Assembly: GCA_009692585.1 (NCBI GenBank)
Contig: SHYX01000017.1
Location: forward strand, 1 to 64,000
Length of the DNA stretch: 64,000 nt
Direction of reading: 5' to 3'
Source of the DNA: Myxococcales bacterium
GTDB lineage: Bacteria; Myxococcota; UBA796; SXON01
Position numbers and translations under genes: made by a program. Within the stretch, counting starts at the first letter, position 1, and the number at the start of each line of letters is the position of its first letter. This document shows, one piece after another, positions 33,875 through 42,178 of this stretch. Under the pieces are notes generated by a model. It saw nothing but the letters and a program-made list of their open reading frames with translations. It made no database searches and was not told the DNA's origin.

Positions 33875-35357
33875 GCGGCGGCGGCGTCAACCAGGGCAAC
33901 AGCAGGACCGGCAACGCCGCCAGGACCGGCAGCAGCCGCGTCGTCAGCGCCGGGAAGATCGCCACCCCGATCGGGCCGAGCAGCAGCCCCGAGCCGATCG
34001 CGGCGAGCGCCGCCAGCTTGGCGTGGCCCCGCATCGCGAGCGCCGCGACGAACGCACCGGGTACGAGCGCGTACCCCGCCTCGGGGACGGCGAGCGCGAA
34101 CGCGGCGGCCAACACGATGGGCGCCGCGCTCCAGCCCCGCGCGGCATCGTGACCAAAGCGCCGATGTGCCAGCCACCATGCTGCCGCCGTGGTCAATGTG
34201 CCGAGCAAAAGCGCCGCGATGTAGACCGGCAGGGCGCCCTCGACCTCCGCCGGGCGGTCCAGGAAGCCGGGCCAGGCGCAGATGAGCACAAACAACAGCG
34301 CGAGGCCGAGCGCGCCGGCCACCCCCACCGCCAGCCCCCACGCGCCGGCACCCGCGACGGCGTGCGACCACCGATCGGGCCGACGCAGCGCGAAGAGCGG
34401 CGGCAGACCGGCGAGTTGGATCACCCACGGTGGGGCGACCAGCGTCACCCCCGCCGCCTGGGCGTACACCCGGGCCCCGTCGCCCGTGTGCGGCGCGTCC
34501 AGCCACGCGCGGGCGAGCCCCAGGACACAGTCGCCAACCTGCTGAACGCTGCGCGCATCGAGGTTCTCAGGGGTGTCGTCCGCAGTGTGGTAGCGCGCGG
34601 CGCCGTGCAACAGGGCGAAATCGTACCCCCACCACCCGGCCTGCCGGAAGCGGGTGAAGTCGGTGTCGTTGGGCATCTGCTCGTAGACCACGCGGGCCAA
34701 CGACGTGGCCTGAGCCGCGCACCCCGACGCCTGCCACGCGTCCAGGAGGGGGCGGGACGCCCCCGCAGTCTGGAACATGTACGCCGGTCCTGCCGTGCCC
34801 CGCGCTTCGACGTTGATCAGGAGCTGCGGCGCGGGCGCGTCCGCTCCCGCCAGGAAGGCCTCGGCGCCGAGAAGTCCGCGCTCCTCGCCGTCGGTGACGA
34901 GCAGGTGGAGCCGCGGGTGCGGGCCGAGCGCGCGGGCCGTCTCCACGAGCACGCCGAGGCCCAGGCCGTCGTCGGCGGCCCCGGGAGCGCCGGGCACCGT
35001 GTCGCTGTGCGCCACCAGCCAGACGCCCTCGTGTCCCGCTCCCGGTGCGGAGACCACGAGGTTGGTCAGGCCCGTCGCCGTCTGCCGCCGGACGTCGAAC
35101 CCGAGATCCAGGAGCGCCGCTTCGATCGAGGTGAGCACCCACTGGTGCTGGGCGCTGCCGCTGGGGCGGGGTGCGCGCGCCCACGCCTGGATGTGCGCCA
35201 TGGCGCGCGCGGTGGAGAAACGATCCGGCGGCGCGTCCCCGGGCTCGGCTGGTGGAAGACCGGGCCATCCGAGAGCCACGCCCAGAGCGAAGGCCGGCGC
35301 CCGCACCGTGAGGGTGGCGCGGAGTTCGCCCGTCACTGCCCATCTGCGGCGCCGCAT
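33846..35357 (-). CDS. Membrane-anchored M28-family zinc peptidase
   Basis: The 503-residue protein has an N-terminal signal-anchor (about residues 17-36), a periplasmic M28 aminopeptidase-like domain (about 45-300), and seven or more hydrophobic segments to the end. Zinc-site residues are visible in VAHSDTVPGAPGAADDGLG (His and Asp), TDGEERGLLGAEAFL (Glu-Glu), LLINVEARG and RYHTADDTPENL (His), as in Fxna/ER-aminopeptidase-like M28 proteins with a multi-helix C-terminus. It would cleave peptides outside the cytoplasm. From 35358 to the next gene there is a short gap described separately. Confidence 0.85.
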   Translation of the reverse strand: MRRRRWAVTGELRATLTVRAPAFALGVALGWPGLPPAEPGDAPPDRFSTARAMAHIQAWARAPRPSGSAQHQWVLTSIEAALLDLGFDVRRQTATGLTNLVVSAPGAGHEGVWLVAHSDTVPGAPGAADDGLGLGVLVETARALGPHPRLHLLVTDGEERGLLGAEAFLAGADAPAPQLLINVEARGTAGPAYMFQTAGASRPLLDAWQASGCAAQATSLARVVYEQMPNDTDFTRFRQAGWWGYDFALLHGAARYHTADDTPENLDARSVQQVGDCVLGLARAWLDAPHTGDGARVYAQAAGVTLVAPPWVIQLAGLPPLFALRRPDRWSHAVAGAGAWGLAVGVAGALGLALLFVLICAWPGFLDRPAEVEGALPVYIAALLLGTLTTAAAWWLAHRRFGHDAARGWSAAPIVLAAAFALAVPEAGYALVPGAFVAALAMRGHAKLAALAAIGSGLLLGPIGVAIFPALTTRLLPVLAALPVLLLPWLTPPPPTRSPAPPP

Positions 35358-35578
35358 CGGCGTTTGCTGGGTCTGGGATCCGCCGACCGCGGCATGGGGG
35401 ACTCACCGAAAGGGAGGGGGGACGCGCGGCCATGATACCAGCCACGCCATCGCGACGGCGCCGCTCCTTGCGCACGGTGCCTTCGTGCTTGGCTTGGTGA
35501 GGTTGTCCGGGATGCTTGGGCATGCGTCGGTGGCCGTGGCGGTGCTGCCCGTTGCGGCACTGTTGATGCTGGGCTGAA
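35358..35578. other. Gap of 221 bases with a short hydrophobic frame
   Basis: No convincing gene. On the plus strand, one frame to the stop at 35577 reads a hydrophobic stretch (HGAFVLGLVRLSGMLGH, then AVAVLPVAALLMLG) without a good start codon. It could be the tail of a lost membrane protein gene or chance. Confidence 0.3.
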
Positions 35579-37219
35579 CTACGACGCTAGGACAGGTCGC
35601 GCACTCAACCGGTCCTGCGACTCCGCCGAGGCGATCGCGCGCATCTGGTCCTCGACCCACCGGCGAACGCGCTGTTGACGGTCCTGGAACCCGACCGTCA
35701 TGTCCGGGTCGAATTGCAGCCCGACGCGACAGCCGCTGGCGTTGGCGTGCACCGTATGGATGATCACGCCGAACTGCATCTCCTCCTGATCGGGCTCGAG
35801 TTGGAGCGTCACCGTCGTCCGCGTGCCCGTCGCGCTCAGCGCGGCGCCGGTCGCAGGCAGGTGGACCCCGAGCCCGTCGGCGCCAACGTCGAGCACGGTG
35901 GCCGCGAGGAGCCCTTCCGGCCCGCAGAGCAGGCTCGCGGAGACCCCGGTGAACAGGGCGGAGACGCGCACGGCCGCCCGGCGGAAGGCGATGTCTGCGA
36001 CCCCTGGAGGCGTACCGGGAAGTCCGTCGACCCCGCTGAGGCTCATCACGTAGTCCGTGCCGTCCCCGCCATCGATCCGCCGCACGACGCGAAGTTCGGT
36101 CTCGCCCTCCGCGGCCCCATCCCACCCGAGCCGCGCGAGCATGCCCGGCGCGAGATCGATGAGCGTCCATTTCTGCACGCGGACCACGACGTGGTCGAAG
36201 GAAAGGTCGAGGAGATCCGCGTTCTCCCTACGTGATCCGCCGGCGTCGACCACCATGCACTGGGGAACGACGATCCGCGCGATGGCCTCGCGCCGCGCCA
36301 CCGAGCCCCCATCGAGCATCGCGTCCGCCACCCGCATGCCGGACTCGATCTCCTCGGCTTTGGTCGTCAGCTCCGCGATACGCTGGCTGAGCGCCTTTCG
36401 GGTGGCTTCGAGCTGCCACAACAGGGGGTCGCCGCCGTGCCGGATGCGGGTGTTCAGGTCGCCCCGCTCCAGCCCGCACACCGCGAGCATCGCCCGAGCG
36501 GTGGCGGCTTCGGTCTGCCTCGCCAGCGCGGCGGCCACCCCGCCCAGCGCCGCGAACGCCGCGAACGCCACGCCGGCTACAATCCCCGCTCGGCTGCGAG
36601 CCTCGGCGAGCGCGTGGCCCACGGGCGCGTCGAATTCGAGGAGCGCCAGGGTCTGGCCGCGCCCATCCTCCAGCGGGACCCAGGTGTAGACGTGCGCGCC
36701 ACGACTGACGGTGTCGGAAAACCGGGAAGATACGACCCCATTCTGCCACGCGCCGCGCATTTCCGGGAGGTAGTCGGCGGACACACGCCACGCCGGCGTC
36801 TCCGCGGTGCTGAGCAGCACCTGCAGGGCGCCCTTTTGGCGCGTGGTGGGGTCGGCGAGGATGGCCTCGTGGGCGTTCGGTGCCGGTTGCAGGGTTCGCA
36901 CCCGATCGAAGCCGTGCCGACGTCCGGTGCTGGAGAAGTCGGCCTGCAGGTCGCGCAGAAAGGCGCCATGGGCATCCCAGCTCCAGACGTCGGACGGCTC
37001 CGGGAAGAGCCTTCCGAGCGTCTCGTAGTAGTCGGTGTTGAATCGCGCCTTGAACTCCGACGCGACCACGGACGACCGCCGGACCTCCTCGTTCACCAGG
37101 CGGTCCCGCGCCGCCGCGAACTCCCATACGCCCAGCGCCGCGGCGTTTCCGCCGCCGACGAGTCCCGCGGCGAGGAGCAGTCGAGCGACGAGTGACAAGC
37201 CTGGCGGCGGGGCGGGCAT
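35579..37219 (-). CDS. Membrane sensor protein with C-terminal PilZ-like domain
   Basis: The 546-residue protein has a first membrane helix (about residues 9-30), a periplasmic sensor region (about 35-210) and a second helix (about 212-232). A HAMP-like and coiled-coil stretch follows (DLNTRIRHGGDPLLWQLEATRKAL...LTTKAEEIESGM), then two cytoplasmic beta-rich parts. The last (about 405-505) reads RRAAVRVSALF, then LDVGADGLGVHLP and GCRVGLQFDPD. This resembles PilZ with an R-x3-R motif, although the second motif is DxGxxG rather than D/NxSxxG. It would couple an outside signal to cyclic di-GMP binding. It is the last gene of an FHA-FHA-HEAT-PilZ run (38-base gap). Confidence 0.8.
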   Translation of the reverse strand: MPAPPPGLSLVARLLLAAGLVGGGNAAALGVWEFAAARDRLVNEEVRRSSVVASEFKARFNTDYYETLGRLFPEPSDVWSWDAHGAFLRDLQADFSSTGRRHGFDRVRTLQPAPNAHEAILADPTTRQKGALQVLLSTAETPAWRVSADYLPEMRGAWQNGVVSSRFSDTVSRGAHVYTWVPLEDGRGQTLALLEFDAPVGHALAEARSRAGIVAGVAFAAFAALGGVAAALARQTEAATARAMLAVCGLERGDLNTRIRHGGDPLLWQLEATRKALSQRIAELTTKAEEIESGMRVADAMLDGGSVARREAIARIVVPQCMVVDAGGSRRENADLLDLSFDHVVVRVQKWTLIDLAPGMLARLGWDGAAEGETELRVVRRIDGGDGTDYVMSLSGVDGLPGTPPGVADIAFRRAAVRVSALFTGVSASLLCGPEGLLAATVLDVGADGLGVHLPATGAALSATGTRTTVTLQLEPDQEEMQFGVIIHTVHANASGCRVGLQFDPDMTVGFQDRQQRVRRWVEDQMRAIASAESQDRLSARPVLAS

Positions 37220-37257
37220 GGTTCTGCCCCCGGGATCGGTCCCGAGGCGCCGCGAGA

Positions 37258-38376
37258 TTAGTTTCCCCGGGTCCCGCTCCGGCGACGGAGCCCGGCCGCA
37301 GCGGCCACCCTGGTTCGGAGTGATGCGTCGGTCGCCAGGGATTCGAGGGTCGGCAGGTCGGTAGGCAGGGGGTTCCGTGAAAGCGCCACCGCCGCTTCCT
37401 CACGTTCGGTGTCGCCTCCCGTAGAGACGAATTCGTGGAGCACCGCGTGAGCCTCGGGGTCGCTGCGCCCGGCGAGCGCGCGCACCGCGTCGGGCCAGCG
37501 GTCGGTGTCCAGGTCGGCCCGCGCTGCGCCCGGTGGCAGTTCGGATCGGGCGACGCGTGCGAGGCGGGCCGCGGGGATCGATGAGCGGCGCAGCGCCGTC
37601 CCCGCCGCGGGCACACGGCAGGTCGCCAGGCTCGACGCGGTGTCGTCGCGGAGGCCTTCGTCGGTGTCGTGCAAGAGGCGTGTGGCCGTGGAGAGGGCGC
37701 CCGGGACTGCGTTTTGAAGCATGGCGCACAGCAGAGCCGGCCGTGCCACGGGCTCCACCCGGCGGAAAGCGGCTCGCCAGGGGAGGGCCGCGTCGTCGAT
37801 CGCGCGTAGGATGCCGGGCTCGATCGGCAAGGTGCTCAACAGGAAGACAGCCTCCAGCTTGGCATGGGCTCCCGGCGCCCCCGCCATGGCCCCGGCCGCG
37901 AGCAGACCCAAAGAGGCGCCCGACGCGGGGGCCTCCGCGGCCAGCCGTACCACCCGGTCGTGTGTCACGGAATCTGGGCGTTCCGCCAGTGCCATCGCCG
38001 CGAATCCGCGAATCCTCGGGTCAGCCGTCACCGCGCCGGACGCCAGGGCCCACAGATGCTCTCCGGCCTCGGCGCTGCCAGGATGCGCCCGTAGTCCGGC
38101 GACCACCGCCAGCCGGACCCGGTCGTCGTCCCGGTGCATGAGCGCCAGCGCCGGTGCCAGACCACACAGGCCCGCCTCCGGTCCGCAGGGCAGCGGATCG
38201 CGGAGGAGACTCTCCACGGCCAGCGCCTGCACCGCGCCATCGGGGGCCGCGAGTCCCGCGAGCAGCACCACCTCGGGCGCTTCCACGATGACCGACGGAT
38301 CGCGCTCGCCGCCGAACTCCACGGGTGGGACCAGCGGCGCCCACCGCACGCACCCCACGAGGACCAGGACCATCAT
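37258..38376 (-). CDS. HEAT-repeat lipoprotein
   Basis: The ATG at 38376 overlaps the stop of the FHA-TPR gene by four bases (ATGA). The 372-residue product opens MMVLVLVGC, a very short lipoprotein-type leader with Cys9. It then contains successive helical pairs of HEAT type (for example AVQALAVESLLRD, RVRLAVVAGLRAHP, RIRGFAAMALAERP, EREEAAVALSRNP and LRTRVAAAAGLRRRSG). HEAT arrays are protein-binding scaffolds. Being outside the cytoplasm and translationally coupled to FHA proteins, it may be an outer part of the same signalling or assembly system. Confidence 0.8.
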   Translation of the reverse strand: MMVLVLVGCVRWAPLVPPVEFGGERDPSVIVEAPEVVLLAGLAAPDGAVQALAVESLLRDPLPCGPEAGLCGLAPALALMHRDDDRVRLAVVAGLRAHPGSAEAGEHLWALASGAVTADPRIRGFAAMALAERPDSVTHDRVVRLAAEAPASGASLGLLAAGAMAGAPGAHAKLEAVFLLSTLPIEPGILRAIDDAALPWRAAFRRVEPVARPALLCAMLQNAVPGALSTATRLLHDTDEGLRDDTASSLATCRVPAAGTALRRSSIPAARLARVARSELPPGAARADLDTDRWPDAVRALAGRSDPEAHAVLHEFVSTGGDTEREEAAVALSRNPLPTDLPTLESLATDASLRTRVAAAAGLRRRSGTRGN

Positions 38377-40322
38377 CGCAAGAGTGAATCCGTTCGTGTG
38401 CGGGCCTTCTGCGAGAGGGGATCGGCCTCGTCGTCCACATAGAGCTGCACCTTGTGGTACAGCGACACCGCCTTGTCGTTCTGCCCGAGGCCCTCGAGGG
38501 TTCGTGCTTCTTTGTACAGCTCGCTGGCGTCTTCCTTGAGGTGTCGCCGCGCATCGGCGAGTCGCGCCACGGCGGCCTCGTTGTAGGGGTCGATGCGCAC
38601 CACCTCGTTGAGGCGCTTGCGTGCCGTGAGCCAATCGCCCGCCTTGACCGCGGCGGTCGCCTGTGACCACGCCGACTTACTTTCGGCCTTCATGCGGTCT
38701 TTTGCGGTGCGCACCCCCTCCTCAGCCTGGTAGAAGTCCGGCGTACTCCGACTCGGGTCGGCCGCCATGACCGCTTCGAATCCCTTGACTGCCTTGGCGT
38801 AGGCGCCCTTGTCCAGGTCGGCCCGCGCCGCCGCCAGGCGGCCGCCGACTTCTTTCGCGTGGGCGACCGCCTTTCCGGCCGATGCCGCGCGCGCGACGGC
38901 GGTCTGCCGGGCGTCCAGGAAGGCCCGGGCGGTCAGCAGCTCGGCGTCGTCGGGCGAAAGGGCGCTTGCTTCATCCAAGAGCGCCCTGGCCTCCGCCACG
39001 GTGAACTCCCCGGCCCGGGCCTTGGCGACCGCGTCGAGCGCGCGCGTCCTGGCCTCGGCGCGCGCGCTGTCGCTCGTGGTGCGGGTGACCAGCGCGCTGC
39101 GCACCTCGGCGAGGGTGATGAATTCGCAGGCGAGGAAGCCCATGCGGCGCGCGTCGGCATGCCCGGCGTCGAGTTGGAGCACCCGATAGAAGGCCCCCGC
39201 CGCCTCGAAGTATCGAGCCGCGGCGAAGTGCAGCATCCCCTCCGCCATCAGGGCATCCACGTCGGCTGGAAGCGGTGCGGCCGCGGCGACGGGGGCCGGC
39301 TTCAGGTCCGGCTTCATGAAGCTGGCGAGGAGGTCGCTGGCGGCCTTTCCCCCGAGCATCACCAGGGTGATGGCAAGCAGGCCGGCGGAGATCTGATTGA
39401 TCGGGCGAGCGAAGAACCCACTGCCGCGCCGCGCGCCGCCCGACAGGCGCTTCCCGCTCCGCGCGCGGGCGGGATTGACGTCGAGTTCGACGGCGTCGCG
39501 GGGTGGCCGGAACTGCGGGGGGGGGGGCGGGTCCGGAATCGAGGGGGTGCCGCGGGCCGGCGGGAAGGGCAGCGCCGGCGTTGCGGGGACGCCGGGAGGC
39601 GGCGGGAGTGAGCTCCCGGGGGCGCTCACCAGCGCTTCGACGAAGGAATCGGTGCCCTCGGACGCGGGGAGCACCGAGTACCGCAGCTCGACGGTGCCGA
39701 TCCGGATCCGGTCGCCGTCCTCCAGTCGCCGCTCGCGCACGCGCCGACCGTTCACGAAGGTGCCGTTGCTGGATCCGTTGTCTCGAAGCGTGGCCACACC
39801 CGCGTCACAGACGATCTCGGCGTGGACGCGGGACGATGCAGGTTCCGGCAGCACCACCACGCATCGATCCGAGCGGCCCAGACTGACCGAGCCCAGAAAC
39901 GGGAGCGGGAATTCGCGGACCGGCATCTTGTGCGCAGAGGTCACGACCAGGTTGGCGGCCGGTGGGGCCGACTGCACGGGCACCGTTTCGTCCCGACCGT
40001 CCGTGATCTCGGCGGCAGCGCCGGTCTCCCGGCGAAGCTCCACCCGCAGGGTGTACGGGGCGATGACGACCTCGTCCCCGTGGCCCAGCACCTGCCTCAT
40101 CACCGGTCGGCCCTTGAACGACATGCCGTTGCCGCTGCCGAGGTCCTCGACGACCACGGAGGTGTCGGCAACCTCGATACGGGCGTGGCGTCGCGATACG
40201 CCGACGTCCGCAAGGACCACGTCGTTGTCGTCCGCCCGGCCCACCTGCACCACACCCGGCATCAGCACCAGACGGCGAGGTGAGTGCCCCTGACGGAGGA
40301 TGTGGAGTTCGACCTGAGTCAC
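38373..40322 (-). CDS. Double FHA-domain membrane protein with C-terminal TPR region
   Basis: Start at the GTG at 40322 (VTQVELHILRQG), which overlaps the previous gene's stop (GTGA), giving 649 residues. FHA domain 1 (about 1-95) has VGRADDND...SRRHARI...DLGSGNGMSF. FHA domain 2 (about 135-220) has LGRSDRC...SSRVHAEI...DNGSSNGTFVNG. A proline-rich linker (235-290) leads to one membrane helix (about 312-330), and the remaining 320 residues are TPR-like helical repeats, probably periplasmic. FHA domains bind phosphothreonine, so a Ser/Thr kinase should act on the partners, but none is encoded in this window. It is the middle gene of a translationally coupled trio. Confidence 0.88.
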   Translation of the reverse strand: MTQVELHILRQGHSPRRLVLMPGVVQVGRADDNDVVLADVGVSRRHARIEVADTSVVVEDLGSGNGMSFKGRPVMRQVLGHGDEVVIAPYTLRVELRRETGAAAEITDGRDETVPVQSAPPAANLVVTSAHKMPVREFPLPFLGSVSLGRSDRCVVVLPEPASSRVHAEIVCDAGVATLRDNGSSNGTFVNGRRVRERRLEDGDRIRIGTVELRYSVLPASEGTDSFVEALVSAPGSSLPPPPGVPATPALPFPPARGTPSIPDPPPPPQFRPPRDAVELDVNPARARSGKRLSGGARRGSGFFARPINQISAGLLAITLVMLGGKAASDLLASFMKPDLKPAPVAAAAPLPADVDALMAEGMLHFAAARYFEAAGAFYRVLQLDAGHADARRMGFLACEFITLAEVRSALVTRTTSDSARAEARTRALDAVAKARAGEFTVAEARALLDEASALSPDDAELLTARAFLDARQTAVARAASAGKAVAHAKEVGGRLAAARADLDKGAYAKAVKGFEAVMAADPSRSTPDFYQAEEGVRTAKDRMKAESKSAWSQATAAVKAGDWLTARKRLNEVVRIDPYNEAAVARLADARRHLKEDASELYKEARTLEGLGQNDKAVSLYHKVQLYVDDEADPLSQKARTRTDSLLR

Positions 40323-41293
40323 TTTCCGCGCGCCTGGGCGAGCGCCTCGGCGGCGCGTTGGTGCAGCGGATCCGCCACGTCCGGCACCAGGAGGAGCACC
40401 GTTTCCCAGGCCGCCACCGCCTGCTGTACTTGCATGCTGTCCCAATAGCGCAACCCCGCGTCCAGCTGCGCGCGGGCCTTTTCAGCGATCTCCGCGTTGA
40501 GGCGCTCGACGCGAACCCGACAGATCTCACAGGCCGGATCGAGCGTCAGCGCGAGCTGGTAGCCCTGACGGGCTTCGTTGAGGCGGCCCGTCTCGTATTG
40601 GGCGTGCGCGCGTTCGACCAGCTCGGCGGCGGTCGTCCCGGGTGGGGCGGCGGGGGACCCCGTCGTGACGGGTGGCGCGCTGCCGACCGTCGGCGCGAGG
40701 ACGTCGGCCAGGGTCGGCGTCGCGACAGGGGGCGGCGGCGCGCCGGCGGCCGGCAAGACCGTGCTCAGCGAGTAGGCCGGGCCCGCGTTCGGCGTGATCA
40801 CCACCGCATCCCCGCGCAACCAGCCATAGGCGCCGAAACACCCGATACACGACGCCGTGATGACGCCGGCGAGGGCGAACGGCCACACCTTCCACCGTCG
40901 GGTCGGCGCTTCGTCCCCGATGACGACGGTGCGTGCGTCGAGTTGAGTTCGGGGTTTCGCCGGCATGGTGGCGGGTGGCAGCGACGCTCCGGGTGCCTGC
41001 AACTCGAAGACAAAGGAATGACCACCGACGGTGACGCGGTCGCCGGGCTTGAGCGCGCGGTGATCCGCCACCCGTTCGGCGTTGACAAACACCCCGTTCC
41101 TTGAGCCGGCGTCTTGCACCCACACTGCGCCATTATGCAGGATTACCCTTGCGTGTTGCCTGCTTACCCCGGCGTCGTCGATCCAGACTTCGTTCCCTGG
41201 CTCCCGCCCGAGGCGAATGCCTGTCGCCGTGATCGCGAATCTTTGCCCAGAGAGAGATCCTTCGACCCCGACGAGCACCGGTACCGGTTCCAT
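40319..41293 (-). CDS. FHA-domain membrane protein with C-terminal helical repeats
   Basis: Start at the ATG at 41293 (MEPVPVLVGVEGSL), giving 324 residues. The FHA domain (about 1-98) shows IRLGREPGNEVWIDDAGVSRQHARV and SRNGVFVNAERV with the phosphopeptide-binding Arg, Ser-x-x-His and Asn. A membrane helix follows (about residues 137-155, LAGVITASCIGCFGAYGW), then a Pro/Thr linker and about 110 residues of TPR-like helices containing CEICRVR. The topology repeats that of the next gene. It is the first gene of the operon and diverges from a small membrane protein gene across 36 bases. Confidence 0.85.
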   Translation of the reverse strand: MEPVPVLVGVEGSLSGQRFAITATGIRLGREPGNEVWIDDAGVSRQHARVILHNGAVWVQDAGSRNGVFVNAERVADHRALKPGDRVTVGGHSFVFELQAPGASLPPATMPAKPRTQLDARTVVIGDEAPTRRWKVWPFALAGVITASCIGCFGAYGWLRGDAVVITPNAGPAYSLSTVLPAAGAPPPPVATPTLADVLAPTVGSAPPVTTGSPAAPPGTTAAELVERAHAQYETGRLNEARQGYQLALTLDPACEICRVRVERLNAEIAEKARAQLDAGLRYWDSMQVQQAVAAWETVLLLVPDVADPLHQRAAEALAQARGK

Positions 41294-41329
41294 GTGGCGG
41301 TGATAATCCGAAACCAGCGGCGAGGGTGT

Positions 41330-41758
41330 ATGGAGTCGGTGGCGAGCGTGCTCCAGGAAGGCGGCGCGAGCATGTTCGTACTCCTCAGCGCCGACTGCTC
41401 GTGCTGCTCGCTGTGGGTCCCGGCCATGCTGCTCGGCCTGGTGCTTCGTCGGGGAGTCGGGCGGCGAATCGCCCAGGTCGTGTCGGTGTTCCTGCTGATT
41501 GGGACGCTGCTGCCCCTGGCTCTCGGCATCGCGGGTTGGCAGGCCGGGGTCCTGGCGACCGATGGGGCGGTGGAGGTCGTCGACCCGGCGTACGCGGACG
41601 AGCTGCGGGCCGTCGGACACGCGCAGGCCGAGATTCCCCTGCGGTTCGGAGTGTCGAGCACGCTCGGTCTGCTGCTCGCGTCCTTGCTTCCCGCGCTGCT
41701 CGCGTTTCGCGCCGAGCCGGTGGTCGAGGAAGAGGAGGCCGCGGAGGCCGGCGGATAG
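41330..41758 (+). CDS. Small membrane protein, 142 aa
   Basis: From the ATG at 41330 (MESVASVLQEGGASMFVLL) the product has about three hydrophobic helices, with a CSCCSLW cluster in the first and a loop VDPAYADELRAVGHAQAE between the later two. It ends in an acidic tail EEEEAAEAGG. I recognise no family. It diverges from the FHA operon and converges on the 130-residue membrane protein gene 27 bases away. Confidence 0.6.
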   Translation: MESVASVLQEGGASMFVLLSADCSCCSLWVPAMLLGLVLRRGVGRRIAQVVSVFLLIGTLLPLALGIAGWQAGVLATDGAVEVVDPAYADELRAVGHAQAEIPLRFGVSSTLGLLLASLLPALLAFRAEPVVEEEEAAEAGG

Positions 41759-41785
41759 AGTCATGACGTCGCGACGCCGGTGGCG

Positions 41786-42178
41786 CTATCCCGGCGCCGC
41801 CCACACCAGGTAGAGCTCGAGGATCGGCGGCCAGATCGTCTCGGCGAGCCACCCGATGACGCTCTGGTACAGGCCAAAAAGTGCGGCCTGAACGGTGAGA
41901 ATGAGCAGAGACAAGCTCATCAGCCCGAAGGAGCGTTGCCGCACCTTGCGCGCCTCCTGCCCCACCGATGCAGCGGAGATGCCGGCGTCGGAGCGCGCGA
42001 TCTCGTCGCCCGCCCGCGTCCAGGTGTAGATCGCGATGAACGCCCCGAGAGGGCCGGTGCAGCAGCAGGGCCCGATCGCGACCATCACCGCGGCGGCCGT
42101 GACCCAACGCCAGAGGTGCGGCATGGGGTCCGGACGCTCTGGAGCCCCGGCACCATCGAAGAGATCGTCGACGGCCAT
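41786..42178 (-). CDS. Small membrane protein, 130 aa
   Basis: The product starts directly after the plsB stop codon, so it is probably translated from the plsB message. It has an acidic N-terminus (MAVDDLFDGAGAPERPD), a helix with the unusual CCCTGPLGAF motif, a central charged loop (TRAGDEIARSDAG...RKVRQRS) and one or two further hydrophobic helices. No family recognised. The plsB linkage hints at a membrane-lipid context. Confidence 0.65.
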   Translation of the reverse strand: MAVDDLFDGAGAPERPDPMPHLWRWVTAAAVMVAIGPCCCTGPLGAFIAIYTWTRAGDEIARSDAGISAASVGQEARKVRQRSFGLMSLSLLILTVQAALFGLYQSVIGWLAETIWPPILELYLVWAAPG

